A DNA stretch of 64,000 bases from Pseudomonas oryzihabitans (GCF_024652905.1 NZ_CP102428.1:2244501-2308500); one strand, 5' to 3'. Positions 25,611-36,130 are shown, numbered from the stretch's first letter. Translations and numbers: made by a program. The notes: generated from the sequence alone by a model not told the origin.

Positions 25611-26906
25611 ATGCTGGAAAGACTCTTCCAACTCAAGGCCCACAACACCTCTGTCCGCACCGAACTGCTGGCTGGGGTCACCACCTTTCTGGCCATGGCC
25701 TACATCCTGTTCGTCAACCCGAGCATCCTCGGCGCCACCGGCATGGACAAGGGCGCGATCTTCGTCGCCACCTGCCTGGCCGCCGCCATCGGCTCGGCAC
25801 TCATGGGACTGATCGCCAACTACCCCATCGCCCTCGCCCCGGGCATGGGCCTCAATGCCTTCTTCACCTACACCGTGGTCCTGCATCTGGGCCATACCTG
25901 GCAGGTGGCGCTGGGCGCGGTGTTCCTCTCGGCGCTGATGTTCTTCCTGCTGTCGATCTTCCGCATCCGCGAATGGATCATCAACAGCATCCCGCTCCCG
26001 CTGCGCTCGGGCATCGCCGCCGGCATCGGCCTGTTCCTGGCGCTGATCGCCCTGCAGACCGCCGGCATCGTGGTGGGTAATCCGGCGACCCTGGTGGGCC
26101 TGGGCGACCTGTCCAAACCCGGTCCGCTGCTGGCCATCCTCGGCTTCTTCCTGATCGTCGTACTCGAGGCGCGCAAGGTCACCGGCGCGGTGCTGATCGG
26201 CATCCTGGTAGTCACCGTGATCGCCATCGCCCTGGGCGTCAGCGCCTTCGGCGGCCTGGTCTCCATGCCGCCGTCGCTGGCACCGACCTTCCTGCAGCTG
26301 GACATCCGGGGGGCCCTGGACGTCGGCCTGATCAGCGTCATCTTCGCCTTCCTGTTCGTCGACCTGTTCGACAACTCCGGCACCCTGATCGGCGTGGCCA
26401 AGCGCGCCGGCCTGATGGGCAAGGACGGCCATCTGCCGAAGATGGGCCGCGCCCTGATCGCCGACAGCTCCGCCGCCATGTTCGGCTCGCTGCTGGGCAC
26501 CTCCACCACCACCAGCTACATCGAATCGGCCGCGGGCGTTTCCGCCGGGGGTCGTACCGGCCTCACCGCCGTGGTGGTCGCGGTGCTGTTCCTGCTGGCG
26601 CTGTTCTTCGCTCCCCTAGCCGGTAGCGTACCGGCCTTCGCCACCGCCCCGGCGCTGTTCTTTATCGCCGTGCTGATGACCTCGGGCCTGGCCGAGATCG
26701 AGTGGGACGACCTGACCACCGCCGCCCCGGTGCTGGTCACCGCCCTGGCCATGCCGCTGACCTATTCCATCGCCAACGGCATCGCCTTCGGCTTCATCAC
26801 CTGGACGGTCATCAAGCTGCTGTCCGGCCGTACCCGCGAGCTGAATTCGGCGCTGATCGTGCTGTCGATCCTGTTCGTCATCAAGCTGGGCTGGTTCAAC
26901 GCCTGA
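25611..26906 (+). CDS. NCS2 family purine permease (AzgA/GhxP-like)
   Basis: A 431-residue, roughly 13-helix permease of the AzgA branch of NCS2, which imports adenine, guanine or hypoxanthine with protons. Characteristic segments: RTELLAGVTTFLAMAYILFV at the start, ANYPIALAPGMGLNAFFTYT (~residue 63-82), VDLFDNSGTLIGVAKRAGLM, and SLLGTSTTTSYIESAAGVSA with the substrate-site region. Which purine it prefers cannot be decided. It is monocistronic, with its own promoter candidate and a hairpin after the stop. Confidence 0.92.
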   Translation: MLERLFQLKAHNTSVRTELLAGVTTFLAMAYILFVNPSILGATGMDKGAIFVATCLAAAIGSALMGLIANYPIALAPGMGLNAFFTYTVVLHLGHTWQVALGAVFLSALMFFLLSIFRIREWIINSIPLPLRSGIAAGIGLFLALIALQTAGIVVGNPATLVGLGDLSKPGPLLAILGFFLIVVLEARKVTGAVLIGILVVTVIAIALGVSAFGGLVSMPPSLAPTFLQLDIRGALDVGLISVIFAFLFVDLFDNSGTLIGVAKRAGLMGKDGHLPKMGRALIADSSAAMFGSLLGTSTTTSYIESAAGVSAGGRTGLTAVVVAVLFLLALFFAPLAGSVPAFATAPALFFIAVLMTSGLAEIEWDDLTTAAPVLVTALAMPLTYSIANGIAFGFITWTVIKLLSGRTRELNSALIVLSILFVIKLGWFNA

Positions 26907-26912
26907 CCCGCC

Positions 26913-26941
26913 ACCCTCGGGGCCCTGGCCCCGAGGGTTTC
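26913..26941 (+). terminator. strong hairpin after the purine permease gene
   Basis: Stem ACCCTCGGGGCC/GGCCCCGAGGGT (12 bp) starts seven bases after the stop and is followed by only TTCCCC, so the U-tract is weak. Probable terminator. Confidence 0.7.
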
Positions 26942-26969
26942 CCCGCCTTATCGTCTCTCCGGATCTACC

Positions 26970-28058
26970 ATGTCCCAGCCTTCCTTCGCCCCCGCCGACT
27001 ACCAGACCCAACTCGATGCCAAGGCCGGTCGCCTGCGCGACCTGCTGGCGCCCTTCCAGGCGCCCGAGCCGGAGGTCTTCGCCTCGCCGCTGCAGCACTA
27101 CCGACTGCGCGCCGAATTCCGCCTGTGGCGGGAGAACGAAGAGCGCCACTACGCCATGTTCGCCCCGGGCGACAAGCACACGCCGATCCTCATCGAGGAC
27201 TTCCCCATCGCCAGCCAGCGCATCAACGACCTGATGCCCCGACTCAAGGCCGGCTGGCAGGCGGACGTGGCGCTGTCGTTCAAGCTGTTCCAGGTGGAAT
27301 TCCTCACCACCCTGAGCGGCGATGCGCTGATCACCCTGGCCTACCACCGCCCACTGGACGCCGCCTGGCAGGCCGCCGCCGAGCGTCTGGCCGCCGAGCT
27401 GGGCGTCAGCCTGATCGGTCGCTCCCGTGGCCAGCGCCTGGTGATCGGGCGTGACCATGTGATCGAGGAGCTGGAGGTGGCCGGCAAGACCTATAGCTAT
27501 CTGCAACCCGAGGGCGGCTTCACCCAGCCCAATGGCACCGTCAACGGGAAGATGCTGACCTGGGCCCATACCGCCCTGGGCGAGCGCGACGACGATCTGC
27601 TGGAACTCTATTGCGGCAACGGCAACTTCACCCTGCCGCTGGCCAGCCGGGTCCGCAAGGTACTGGCCACCGAGGTGAGCAAGACCTCGGTCAATGCCGC
27701 CCTGCACAACCTGGCCAGCAATGGCGTGGACAACGTCAGCCTGGTGCGCCTCTCCGCCGAGGAACTGACCCAGGCGCTGAACGAGGTCCGCCCCTTCCGG
27801 CGCCTGGCCGGCGTGGAGCTCAAGAGCTACGACTTCGGCACCGTCTTCGTCGACCCGCCGCGCGCCGGCATGGACCCGGACACCTGCGAACTGACCCGCC
27901 GCTTCGAACGCATCCTCTATATCTCCTGCAATCCCGAAACCCTGGCCGAGAACATCGCCCAGCTGCAGGACACCCACCGCATCACCCGCTGCGCCCTGTT
28001 CGACCAGTTCCCCTGGACGCACCATATGGAAAGTGGGGTGCTGCTAGAGCGACGTTGA
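26970..28058 (+). CDS. trmA: tRNA (uracil(54)-C5)-methyltransferase TrmA
   Basis: A 362-residue TrmA, which makes ribothymidine at position 54 in the T-loop of tRNA (and at one site in tmRNA). Visible motifs: N-terminal [20 protein letters not shown], the S-adenosylmethionine site [25 protein letters not shown], the nucleophile Cys in [13 protein letters not shown], and the general-base Glu in the C-terminal [12 protein letters not shown]. It has the usual length. It is followed by a repeat array. Confidence 0.97.
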   Translation: MSQPSFAPADYQTQLDAKAGRLRDLLAPFQAPEPEVFASPLQHYRLRAEFRLWRENEERHYAMFAPGDKHTPILIEDFPIASQRINDLMPRLKAGWQADVALSFKLFQVEFLTTLSGDALITLAYHRPLDAAWQAAAERLAAELGVSLIGRSRGQRLVIGRDHVIEELEVAGKTYSYLQPEGGFTQPNGTVNGKMLTWAHTALGERDDDLLELYCGNGNFTLPLASRVRKVLATEVSKTSVNAALHNLASNGVDNVSLVRLSAEELTQALNEVRPFRRLAGVELKSYDFGTVFVDPPRAGMDPDTCELTRRFERILYISCNPETLAENIAQLQDTHRITRCALFDQFPWTHHMESGVLLERR

Positions 28059-28112
28059 TACGCCCGCGTGGAAAAGGTTGCGCCGTTTTCCACCCTACGC
28101 CGGGGCTGAGCG

Positions 28113-28146
28113 CCCCTCTCCCTCGGGAAGAGGGCTGGGGTGAGGG
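28113..28146. repeat. CCCTCTCCC hairpin repeat
   Basis: CCCCTCTCCCTCGGGAAGAG plus a GGGGTGAGGG tail. This second dispersed family (hairpin CCCTCTCCC/GGGAGAGGG) recurs at 28261, 28538, 36051 and 58449 in the window. Confidence 0.75.
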
Positions 28147-28159
28147 AGGCTACTGAGCC

Positions 28160-28243
28160 GTAGGTTGGGCTGAGACGGCTCCACCGTCGAAGCCCAACAG
28201 CCAGGCACCCTTGTTGGGCTTCGCTGCGCTCAACCCAACCTAC
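28160..28243 (+). repeat. composite REP unit 1 (beta arm, then inverted alpha arm)
   Basis: 84-base unit, GTAGGTTGGG to CCCAACCTAC. The left arm holds the inner hairpin GACGGCTCCACCGTC (beta type); the right arm holds GGGCTTCGCTGCGCTCAACC (inverted alpha type). Arm order is opposite to that at 17636. Confidence 0.88.
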
Positions 28244-28260
28244 AAAAGCCCACCATGACG

Positions 28261-28295
28261 CCCCCTCTCCCCGCGGGAGAGGGCTGGGGTGAGGG
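28261..28295. repeat. CCCTCTCCC hairpin repeat
   Basis: Hairpin CCCTCTCCC/GGGAGAGGG with the GGGGTGAGGG tail, lying between REP units 1 and 2. Confidence 0.75.
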
Positions 28296-28305
28296 AGACC
28301 GAGCC

Positions 28306-28389
28306 GTAGGTTGGGCTGAGACAGCTCCACTGTCGAAGCCCAACAGCCAAGCCCCCCTGTTGGGCTTCGCTTTGCTCAGCCCAACCTAC
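28306..28389 (+). repeat. composite REP unit 2 (beta arm, then inverted alpha arm)
   Basis: 84-base unit. Its beta arm reads GACAGCTCCACTGTC, a compensated change relative to GACGGCTCCACCGTC in unit 1. Starts 146 bases after unit 1. Confidence 0.88.
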
Positions 28390-28437
28390 AAGAGCCCACC
28401 ATGACGCCCCTTCTCCCTTGGGATAGGAGACCGAGCC

Positions 28438-28520
28438 GTAGGTTGGGCTGAGACGGCTCCATCGTCGAAGCCCAACAGCCAAGCCACCTGTTGGGCTTCG
28501 CTTTGCTCAGCCCAACCTAC
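28438..28520 (+). repeat. composite REP unit 3 (beta arm, then inverted alpha arm)
   Basis: 83-base unit, starting 132 bases after unit 2; the CCCTCTCCC element before it is decayed (CTTCTCCCTTGGGATAGG). Its beta arm reads GACGGCTCCATCGTC. Confidence 0.88.
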
Positions 28521-28537
28521 CAGGGCCCACCATGACG

Positions 28538-28571
28538 CCCCCTCTCCCTCGGGGAGAGGCCGGGGTGAGGG
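28538..28571. repeat. CCCTCTCCC hairpin repeat
   Basis: CCCCCTCTCCCTCGGGGAGA with the GGGGTGAGGG tail, ending six bases before the stop codon of the convergent dehydrogenase gene. Confidence 0.75.
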
Positions 28572-28576
28572 AGGCC

Positions 28577-29530
<954 letters not shown>

Positions 29531-29547
29531 CTAGGATCGGGTAATCA

Positions 29548-30432
29548 TCACACCAAAGCAACAGCTTCGCGGTCGGTCTGCAGGCTCTCGCGCAACTCCA
29601 GCCAGCTGCGCAGATTGGCGCCCTCGCGGCCCTTGCGCCACATCAGCCAGGTGGTGGCCTGGGCGAAGCGCGCCTGGATCGGGTGACGCTGCACCCGCTC
29701 GCGGCCGGGCAGGCTGTCGAGCATGGATTCCGGCATCAGCGCCACCCCGCCGGTGATCACGCAGGCCAGCATGCTGTGGTAGGACTCGATCTCCATAACT
29801 GGGCCGCTGGGCACCCCCGCCGCGGCGTACCAGGTGTCCAGGTAGCGTCTATAAGAGCAACCGGCGCGAAAGCCGAACACCGGACGCCCGGCCACGTCGG
29901 CCGGTGAGCGCACCGGGCCGAGTTCCAGCCCGGTGATCAGTACCAGGCGTTCCTCGAACCAGGGCTGGCCCTCCAGCGCCACATCGGGCGCCGGGCCGTC
30001 CACCAGGGCGGCGTCCAGGCGACCGGCCAGCAGGCCTTCCACCAGTTCGCCGCTGGGGCCGCTGTGCACCTGCAGATTCACCTTGGGATAGCGCTGGTGA
30101 TAGCGCGCCAGCAGCCCTGGCAGATGGATGGCCGCGGTGCTGAACATGGACCCCAGGACGAAGGTACCGGCCGGCTCGCCGCCCTGCACCGCGCTGCGTG
30201 CCTCGTCGGCCAGGGCGAACAGGCGATGGGCGTAGTCCAGCAGCCGGTGGCCGGCGGCGGTCAGGTGCAGCCGCTGGCGTTCGCGTAGGAACAGCTCCAC
30301 CCCCAGCTTGTCTTCCAGCTGGCGCAGGCGCGTGGAGAGATTGGAGGGCACCCGGTTGAGCCGCTCGGCGGCCCGTACCAGCGAGCCCTCCTCAGCCACC
30401 GCCTGGAAGATGCGTAATTCGGCGAATTCCAT
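29548..30432 (-). CDS. LysR family transcriptional regulator (PtrR/YneJ-like)
   Basis: A 294-residue LysR protein with helix-turn-helix FAELRIFQAVAEEGSLVRAA followed by LNRVPSNLSTRLRQLEDKLG, and an effector domain with GSMFSTAAIHLPGLLARYHQ and FGFRAGCSYRRYLDTWYA. This subgroup (PtrR) often sits divergent from a YbfB/YjiJ-type MFS transporter, exactly as here (30535), and probably controls it. The dehydrogenase downstream may be co-transcribed. The effector is unknown. Confidence 0.88.
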   Translation of the reverse strand: MEFAELRIFQAVAEEGSLVRAAERLNRVPSNLSTRLRQLEDKLGVELFLRERQRLHLTAAGHRLLDYAHRLFALADEARSAVQGGEPAGTFVLGSMFSTAAIHLPGLLARYHQRYPKVNLQVHSGPSGELVEGLLAGRLDAALVDGPAPDVALEGQPWFEERLVLITGLELGPVRSPADVAGRPVFGFRAGCSYRRYLDTWYAAAGVPSGPVMEIESYHSMLACVITGGVALMPESMLDSLPGRERVQRHPIQARFAQATTWLMWRKGREGANLRSWLELRESLQTDREAVALV

Positions 30433-30534
30433 ACCTTTCTCTTTAGCTGAACATCTATTTCTCTATTATTCGTTTTTATTGATTAACTTCAAGGCCTAGG
30501 CTGTCAGCATCCACCTGTTACCGGAGCCTTTTCG
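30433..30534. promoter_or_regulatory. AT-rich divergent promoter region, LysR to YbfB-type MFS
   Basis: A 102-base gap, clearly more AT-rich than its surroundings (for example CTATTTCTCTATTATTCG and TTTTTATTGATTAACTTC), placed between divergent genes. LysR-type T-N11-A sites can be drawn several ways and none stands out. Confidence 0.6.
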
Positions 30535-31683
30535 ATGACCGCCACTACCCGCCTGCTGGCCTGCCTGCTGGCCCTGGCCACCGCCATGGGCATCGGCCGC
30601 TTCGCCCTGACCCCCGCCCTGCCCCACCTGATCGCCGAGGGTCAGATCGACCTCACCGGCGCCAGTCTGCTGGCCGCGGCCAACTACCTGGGCTATCTGC
30701 TCGGGGCCCTGGACGCCCTCTTCGCCCGTCGCACCCATGCGCGCCTGGTCGGAGGCCTCTGGCTCTGCGCCGGCCTGACCCTGGCCTCCCTGCTGGCCGA
30801 TGGCCTGGCCGCCCAGGCGCTGCTGCGCTTCGGCACCGGCCTGGCCAGTGCCTGGGTGCTGGTGATGGTGACCGGTCTGAGCCAGCCCCTGGCCGCCGAG
30901 GCCGGACGGCCACGCCTGGGCGCTCTGGTCTTTACCGGTCCCGGGGTCGGCATCCTCATCAGCGGCCTGATGGCCCTGGTCAGCAATCGCTTAGGTGGCG
31001 ATTCCAACCAGCTGTGGCTGAGCTACGGCCTGCTCGCCAGCGTGGCCACCCTGGCACTGCTGCCGCTGCTGCCACGGCGCGGCCCCGCCACCCCGCTGCC
31101 TACCACCGCCGCGGCGCCGACCAAGCGCTCGCCGGCCTTCAACCGCCTGATCCTGGCCTATGGCCTGGTGGGCGTCGGCTACATCCTGCCGGCGACATTC
31201 CTCTCGCAGATGGCCGCCAGCCGCTTCCACGGCCAGTGGCAGGCCGACTTCTTCTGGCCCGGCTATGGCCTGGCGGCAGCCCTGGGCGTGGTACTGGTGA
31301 GCCTGCGTCGCCCGGGCACCGATACCCGCCGCTGGCTGATCGCCACCCTCTGGCTGCAGGCCGCGGGTGTGCTGCTCTGCCTCCTGCCGGGCAGCCTGGC
31401 GCTGTTCCTCGGGGTGCTGCTCTGTGGCGGCCCCTTCCTCGCCTGCATGCAGCTGGCGATGCAGTACGGCCGCGAGCTGGCACCGGCCACGCCGCAACGC
31501 AACGCCGGGGTACTGACCGCCAGCTTCGCCAGCGGCCAGTTGCTCGGTCCCTTGCTCGGCGCGGTGAGCAGTCACTTTGCCGGCGACCTGCAACCGGCCT
31601 TGGTGATCGCCGCCCTGGGCCTGCTGTTCGCCGGGCTGCACCTGCGCCGCGCCAGGGCGTCGCTACAACGCTGCCTCGCCTGA
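30535..31683 (+). CDS. YbfB/YjiJ family MFS transporter
   Basis: A 382-residue, 12-helix transporter. The first helix motif ATAMGIGRFALTPALPHLIA is the hallmark of the YbfB/YjiJ family, and ANYLGYLLGALDALFARRTH is the motif A-like loop. No substrate is known for the family. It is divergent from a PtrR-like LysR gene with a 102-base AT-rich control region, so it is probably inducible by that regulator. Confidence 0.88.
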   Translation: MTATTRLLACLLALATAMGIGRFALTPALPHLIAEGQIDLTGASLLAAANYLGYLLGALDALFARRTHARLVGGLWLCAGLTLASLLADGLAAQALLRFGTGLASAWVLVMVTGLSQPLAAEAGRPRLGALVFTGPGVGILISGLMALVSNRLGGDSNQLWLSYGLLASVATLALLPLLPRRGPATPLPTTAAAPTKRSPAFNRLILAYGLVGVGYILPATFLSQMAASRFHGQWQADFFWPGYGLAAALGVVLVSLRRPGTDTRRWLIATLWLQAAGVLLCLLPGSLALFLGVLLCGGPFLACMQLAMQYGRELAPATPQRNAGVLTASFASGQLLGPLLGAVSSHFAGDLQPALVIAALGLLFAGLHLRRARASLQRCLA

Positions 31684-31737
31684 ATCGTTTCCGCTGCGGC
31701 CATTCGTCACAGAAGTAAAACTGGGTGGTTCCTTGTT

Positions 31738-31767
31738 TTGAAATGTTTCGCCGTTCCTGAGTACAGT
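31738..31767 (+). promoter_or_regulatory. candidate promoter of the acetolactate synthase-like gene
   Basis: TTGAAA (31738-31743), 18-base spacer, TACAGT (31762-31767), 69 bases before the ATG. The leader holds a hairpin GCGCCTC/GAGGCGC (31775-31794). Confidence 0.55.
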
Positions 31768-31835
31768 GACCGCCGCGCCTCATAGAGGAGGCGCTTCAGG
31801 CGCTCGCCATCCACCCTACAAGGAATACAACACTC

Positions 31836-33482
31836 ATGATGAAGGCCTCCGATCTGGTCGTTCGCTGCTTGGAAAACGAGGGTGTGGAATACATCTTCGG
31901 CATTCCCGGCGAAGAGAACCTGGACCTGCTGGAATCCCTGCGTCGCTCCTCGCAGATCAAGCTGATCCTGACTCGCCACGAGCAGTCCGCCGGCTTCATG
32001 GCCGCCACCTACGGCCGCTTCACCGGCAAGACCGGTGTCTGCCTCTCCACCCTCGGTCCAGGCGCCACCAACCTGGTCACCGCCGGCGCCTATGCCTACC
32101 TGGGCGGCATGCCGATGCTGATGCTGACCGGCCAGAAGCCGATCAAGAAATCCAAGCAGGGTCGTTTCCAGATTCTCGACGTGTGCCGCATGATGGCGCC
32201 GCTCACCAAGTACACCCACCAGTTCGCCTCCGCCGACAACATCCCGTCGCGCATCCGCGAGGCCTTCCGCCTCGCCGAGGAAGAAAAGCCCGGCTCCGTG
32301 CACCTGGAACTGCCGGAAGACATCGCCGACGAGCACACCGAAAGCCTGCCGGTACCGCCGAGCCTGAGCCGTCGTCCGGTCGCCGAGGCCAAGGCCATCG
32401 CCGCCGCCGTCTCCAAGCTGGAAAACGCCCGCAGCCCGGTGCTGGTATTGGGCGCCGGCGCCAACCGCAAGATGACCGCGCGGGTGCTGCGTCAGCTGAT
32501 CGAGAAGACCGGCATCCCCTTCGTCACCACCCAGCTGGGCAAGGGCGTGGTCGACGAGCGCCACCCGCGCTTCCTGGGCAACGCCGCCCTCTCCGCCGGT
32601 GACTTCGTGCACCGCGCCCTGGAGTCCGCCGACCTCATCGTCAACATTGGCCACGATGTGATCGAGAAGCCGCCGTTCTTCATGACCCGCGGCGGCACCG
32701 AGGTCATCCACATCAACTTCCGCTCCGCCGAAGTCGATCCGGTGTACTTCCCCCAGGTCGAGGTGGTCGGCGACATCGCCAACGCCATCTGGGAGATCAA
32801 GGAGCGCATCGAGGTCCAGCCCACCTGGGACTTCGACCGCCTGCTGACCATCCGCGAAGCCAACGAGGCCCATGTCGCCGAAGGCGCCACCGATGACCGC
32901 TTCCCGGTCTACCCCCAGCGCCTGGTGGCCGATCTGCGCAACGTGCTGCCGTCCGACGGCATCGTCGCCCTGGACAACGGCATCTACAAGATCTGGTTCG
33001 CCCGCAACTACAAGGCCTACATGCCCAACACGGTGCTGCTGGACAACGCCCTGGCCACCATGGGCGCCGGCCTGCCGTCGGCCATGGCCGCACGCCTGGT
33101 CCATCCCAACACCCCCATCGTGGCGGTGTGCGGCGACGGCGGCTTCATGATGAACAGCCAGGAACTGGAAACCGCGGTACGTCTGAAGATGAACCTGGTG
33201 GTCATCATCCTGCGCGACGACGGCTACGGCATGATCCGCTGGAAGCAAGCGCAGATGGGCTTCGAGGACTTCGGCCTGGACTACGGCAACCCGGACTTCG
33301 TCCGCTACGCCGAAAGCTACGGCGCTCAGGGCCATCGCGTGGACAGCGCGGCGGCCTTCGCCCCGCTGGTGCAGCACTGCCTGGACACCCCTGGCGTCCA
33401 CGTCATCGACTGCCCGGTGGACTACTCCGAGAACGACCGCATCTTGCACCAGGACATCAAGGAGCGCAGCGCGGCGGTCTGA
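31836..33482 (+). CDS. thiamine-diphosphate enzyme, acetolactate synthase large subunit-like
   Basis: A 548-residue ThDP-dependent enzyme in the acetolactate synthase group. The catalytic Glu lies in LILTRHEQSAGFMAATYGR (~residue 48), and the ThDP/Mg site in VCGDGGFMMNSQELETA followed by RDDGYGMIRWKQ. It has three TPP_enzyme domains and no quinone- or FAD-marker I can point to. No small regulatory subunit gene (ilvH type) follows, which fits catabolic or AlsS-like enzymes rather than the biosynthetic pair; other ThDP carboligases remain possible. Own promoter candidate and strong terminator, so probably monocistronic. Confidence 0.85.
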   Translation: MMKASDLVVRCLENEGVEYIFGIPGEENLDLLESLRRSSQIKLILTRHEQSAGFMAATYGRFTGKTGVCLSTLGPGATNLVTAGAYAYLGGMPMLMLTGQKPIKKSKQGRFQILDVCRMMAPLTKYTHQFASADNIPSRIREAFRLAEEEKPGSVHLELPEDIADEHTESLPVPPSLSRRPVAEAKAIAAAVSKLENARSPVLVLGAGANRKMTARVLRQLIEKTGIPFVTTQLGKGVVDERHPRFLGNAALSAGDFVHRALESADLIVNIGHDVIEKPPFFMTRGGTEVIHINFRSAEVDPVYFPQVEVVGDIANAIWEIKERIEVQPTWDFDRLLTIREANEAHVAEGATDDRFPVYPQRLVADLRNVLPSDGIVALDNGIYKIWFARNYKAYMPNTVLLDNALATMGAGLPSAMAARLVHPNTPIVAVCGDGGFMMNSQELETAVRLKMNLVVIILRDDGYGMIRWKQAQMGFEDFGLDYGNPDFVRYAESYGAQGHRVDSAAAFAPLVQHCLDTPGVHVIDCPVDYSENDRILHQDIKERSAAV

Positions 33483-33506
33483 TTGAGTAGGTCAGTCAGG
33501 TAAGGG

Positions 33507-33537
33507 AACGCCCCGGCCATGAGGTCGGGGCGTTTTT
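33507..33537 (+). terminator. rho-independent terminator after the ThDP enzyme gene
   Basis: Stem AACGCCCCGGCC with CGGGGCGTT on the other side (33507-33534), followed by TTTTT. It starts 25 bases after the stop. Confidence 0.93.
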
Positions 33538-34118
33538 GCTTGGGCCCACGACGGCGTCCCGAACGCCTCGCCGCGCCAGCCCACCCAGGTCGTCGCCACG
33601 GGCAAGCGTCTTGGTAATTGCCATGAAGGGAGGCGTCTTATCAGGCTTTCAGCACGCCTTACCTGTGAAAAAGGACGACTTTTCCTTGTATTTAGTCAAA
33701 CTATTCAGCAAGTTTTATCAATAAAATCAAAAAGATACGATGTGAGATCTCTACCAGAACAGGCCGCATATCCCGGTAATTGTGCAGCCTATCGCTTGGC
33801 TTTAAACCTTCCAGCAATCGCACCTCTATTAAGGAGACCTTAAGCACCGTCGTGGCTGTACCCCCTCATCCGCTGCTTTCCTCGGCGCGGGACCGCAATC
33901 GTCTGATTGCCCGTCCGCGCCTGCAGGCGGCAGGGCGAGGTCAGGTCTTGCCCAAGGCGCCTAGGGGAATACCCGTGGTTACTCGCACAAGATGCCAAGC
34001 GCCCTTCGCGCCCACCGGCCCTGCCGGTAGCTGACGAAACAGAGGCTGCCGTAACCCTCAAGAAGACGCTGGCCCCGCGGCCGGCGTCATCCAGAGCTCC
34101 GCTATCCAGGTAGTCCAA
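33538..34118 (+). other. 580-base gap and leader upstream of a chemoreceptor gene
   Basis: The part from about 33640 to 33840 is AT-rich and promoter-like (for example TTGTATTTAGTCAAACTATT and GTTTTATCAATAAAATC). An AAGGAG at 33831-33836 has no well-spaced start codon; the short frames that follow do not look coding. From 33900 to 34110 the DNA is GC-rich with several possible hairpins, for example ACCGGC-CCT-GCCGGT near 34014-34029. No known riboswitch consensus was recognised. It could be a long 5' leader of the chemoreceptor mRNA. Confidence 0.4.
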
Positions 34119-36032
34119 ATGCAGCAAAATGGCTGGAATGTATTAAGCAATCTCACCGTCAGGGCCAAGCTGGCCCTCGGCTTCGCTCTGCTCATCGGCA
34201 TGATCCTGCTGGTGGCCTACACCGGCTGGTCGGCCACCGATACCTTGCGCGATCGCAGCGAACGCATGAACGACATCGCCGGTTACAGCACCGTGGCCCG
34301 TGACATGCGCATCGAGCGACTGGTGTACTTCACCAAGGCCGATGATGCCCAGGCGGCCAAGTGGCTCGCCGCCCTGGAAAAGACCGAAGCCCAGTTGCAC
34401 GGCATCGCTCCACATTTCAAATCTCCGATTAATCAGACCCTGCTCGACGAGGCGGACAACACCCTCAAGCGTTATCGCGACTTCTACGATCAGACGATCA
34501 CCGCCACCCGCGAGCGGGAAGCCATCCGCAAGGTCGCCAGCGCCGCGGCCGAGGCCGCCAACACCCATCTGCTCACCCTGGCTGAAGCGGCGAACGGCGA
34601 GACCGGTCGCCCCGCCGATCGCCAGCAGCTGGCGGCGCTCTTCATTGGCGTGCAGCGGATGCGAGTGGATTTCCGTGGCTATGCCACTGCACCCGGCAAG
34701 GACAGCGAACAGAAAGCACGCGACTCCGTCAACGCCGCGCTCTCCCAGGCCAAGGCGCTCGGCGCCACGGCTCTGCCGGCCGAGACCGTGCAGAAGTTGC
34801 TCGGTGAAATCTCCGGCTACGGGCAGCGCCTCGAACAACTGGTGGCGGCGCAGGCGCAGGTGGACCAGGCTCAGGGCGGCATCACCACCACCATCACCAC
34901 CCTGCTCTCCATCGCCGACAAGCTCACCGCCATCCAGCAGGAATTCCGCGCGGCCGACGTGGCCAATGCCCGCCAGTTGCTGTTGATCTGGCTGGCAATC
35001 GCCATCGCCATGGGCCTGGCCTGTGCCTGGCTGATCACCCGTTCCATCGTCAAACCCTTGCAGGACACCGTGGCGCTGGCCGAAATGGTCGCCAGCGGCG
35101 ACTTCACCCATCAGCAGCAGGTCACCCGCAAGGATGAACTGGGCGCCCTGCAGACCAGCATGCAGCGCATGACCGGCAACCTGCGGCGTCTCATTGGCGA
35201 GGTGCGTGACGGTGTCGTCCAGGTAGCCAGCGCTGCCGAGCAGTTGTCGGCGGTCACCGAGCAGACCAGCGCTGGCGTGCAGTCGCAAAAGGTCGAGACC
35301 GACCAGATCGCCACCGCCATGCAGGAAATGACCGCCACCACCCACGAGGTGGCGCGCAACGCTGGCGAAGCGGCCAAGTCCGCGCTGGACGCCAGTCGCC
35401 AGGCCCAGCAAGGCGATCAATCGGTCAGCAAGGCAATCGACCAGATCGAGCTGCTGGCCCGGGAAATGGCGTCGACCAAGGCGGCCATGGCCACCCTCCG
35501 TGGCCACGCCGACAGCATTGGCGGCGTACTCGACGTGATCAAGGCGGTGGCCGAGCAGACCAACCTGCTGGCGCTCAATGCCGCCATCGAAGCCGCCCGC
35601 GCAGGCGAGGCGGGACGTGGCTTCGCCGTGGTCGCCGACGAGGTCCGCGGCCTGGCCCAGCGTACCCGCTCCTCGACGGACGAGATCGCCCAGCTCATCA
35701 CCGGTCTGCACCAGAGCACCGACCGCATGGCGACGGTGCTCGACCATAACGTGCAGTTGACCGACAGCAGCGTCGGCCTGTCCCGCGAGGCGGGCGAGAT
35801 GCTCAAGCGCATCACCCAGTCGGTGAAAGACATCGAGTCGATGAACGAACAGATCGCCTGCGCGGCCGAGCAGCAGAGTTCGGCCGGCGAAGAGATCAGC
35901 CGCAACGTCACCAACGTCCGCGACATCTCCGACCAGACCGCCGCCGCCAGCGAGGAGACGGCCTCGTCGAGCATGGAGCTCGCCCGTATCGGTGTGCGCC
36001 TGCAGGAGATGACGACACGCTTCAAGGTGTGA
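34119..36032 (+). CDS. methyl-accepting chemotaxis protein
   Basis: A 637-residue transmembrane chemoreceptor. Helix 1 is near residues 16-36 ([16 protein letters not shown]), a ~245-residue helical periplasmic sensor follows, helix 2 is near 287-310 ([19 protein letters not shown]), then a HAMP domain ([19 protein letters not shown]) and the signalling domain with the conserved tip [16 protein letters not shown] ... [19 protein letters not shown]. The sensor is not PAS or Cache by eye but an all-helical bundle. It signals through CheA/CheW to flagellar motors. There is no C-terminal CheR-binding pentapeptide. Confidence 0.93.
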   Translation: MQQNGWNVLSNLTVRAKLALGFALLIGMILLVAYTGWSATDTLRDRSERMNDIAGYSTVARDMRIERLVYFTKADDAQAAKWLAALEKTEAQLHGIAPHFKSPINQTLLDEADNTLKRYRDFYDQTITATREREAIRKVASAAAEAANTHLLTLAEAANGETGRPADRQQLAALFIGVQRMRVDFRGYATAPGKDSEQKARDSVNAALSQAKALGATALPAETVQKLLGEISGYGQRLEQLVAAQAQVDQAQGGITTTITTLLSIADKLTAIQQEFRAADVANARQLLLIWLAIAIAMGLACAWLITRSIVKPLQDTVALAEMVASGDFTHQQQVTRKDELGALQTSMQRMTGNLRRLIGEVRDGVVQVASAAEQLSAVTEQTSAGVQSQKVETDQIATAMQEMTATTHEVARNAGEAAKSALDASRQAQQGDQSVSKAIDQIELLAREMASTKAAMATLRGHADSIGGVLDVIKAVAEQTNLLALNAAIEAARAGEAGRGFAVVADEVRGLAQRTRSSTDEIAQLITGLHQSTDRMATVLDHNVQLTDSSVGLSREAGEMLKRITQSVKDIESMNEQIACAAEQQSSAGEEISRNVTNVRDISDQTAAASEETASSSMELARIGVRLQEMTTRFKV

Positions 36033-36050
36033 TCCTGGCGGGCGCTCCTT

Positions 36051-36083
36051 CCCCTCACCCGGTCCTCTCCCCAAGGGAGAGGG
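36051..36083. repeat. CCCTCTCCC hairpin repeat, inverted orientation
   Basis: CCCCTCACCCGGTCCTCTCC then a GGGAGAGGG arm, 18 bases after the chemoreceptor stop. It can form a hairpin and may help end transcription, but no U-tract follows. Confidence 0.7.
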
Positions 36084-36130
36084 AGCGCCTGGGATGGACT
36101 TCCAGCAGGAAGGAAAACGCGGCACAAAAG

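Noticed and set aside
28160-28520. CRISPR array
   Set aside because: The repeated units are long inverted repeats with decayed spacers that are themselves another repeat family; there are no short direct repeats, unique spacers or cas genes.
33907-34113. 69-codon ORF in the chemoreceptor leader
   Set aside because: Arg/Pro-rich translation, no ribosome-binding site and no family resemblance.
33900-34118. Cyclic-di-GMP (GEMM) riboswitch before the chemoreceptor gene
   Set aside because: The GGTAGCTGAC end looks somewhat similar, but the GCAAACC and GACGCAAAGCC core sequences are missing.
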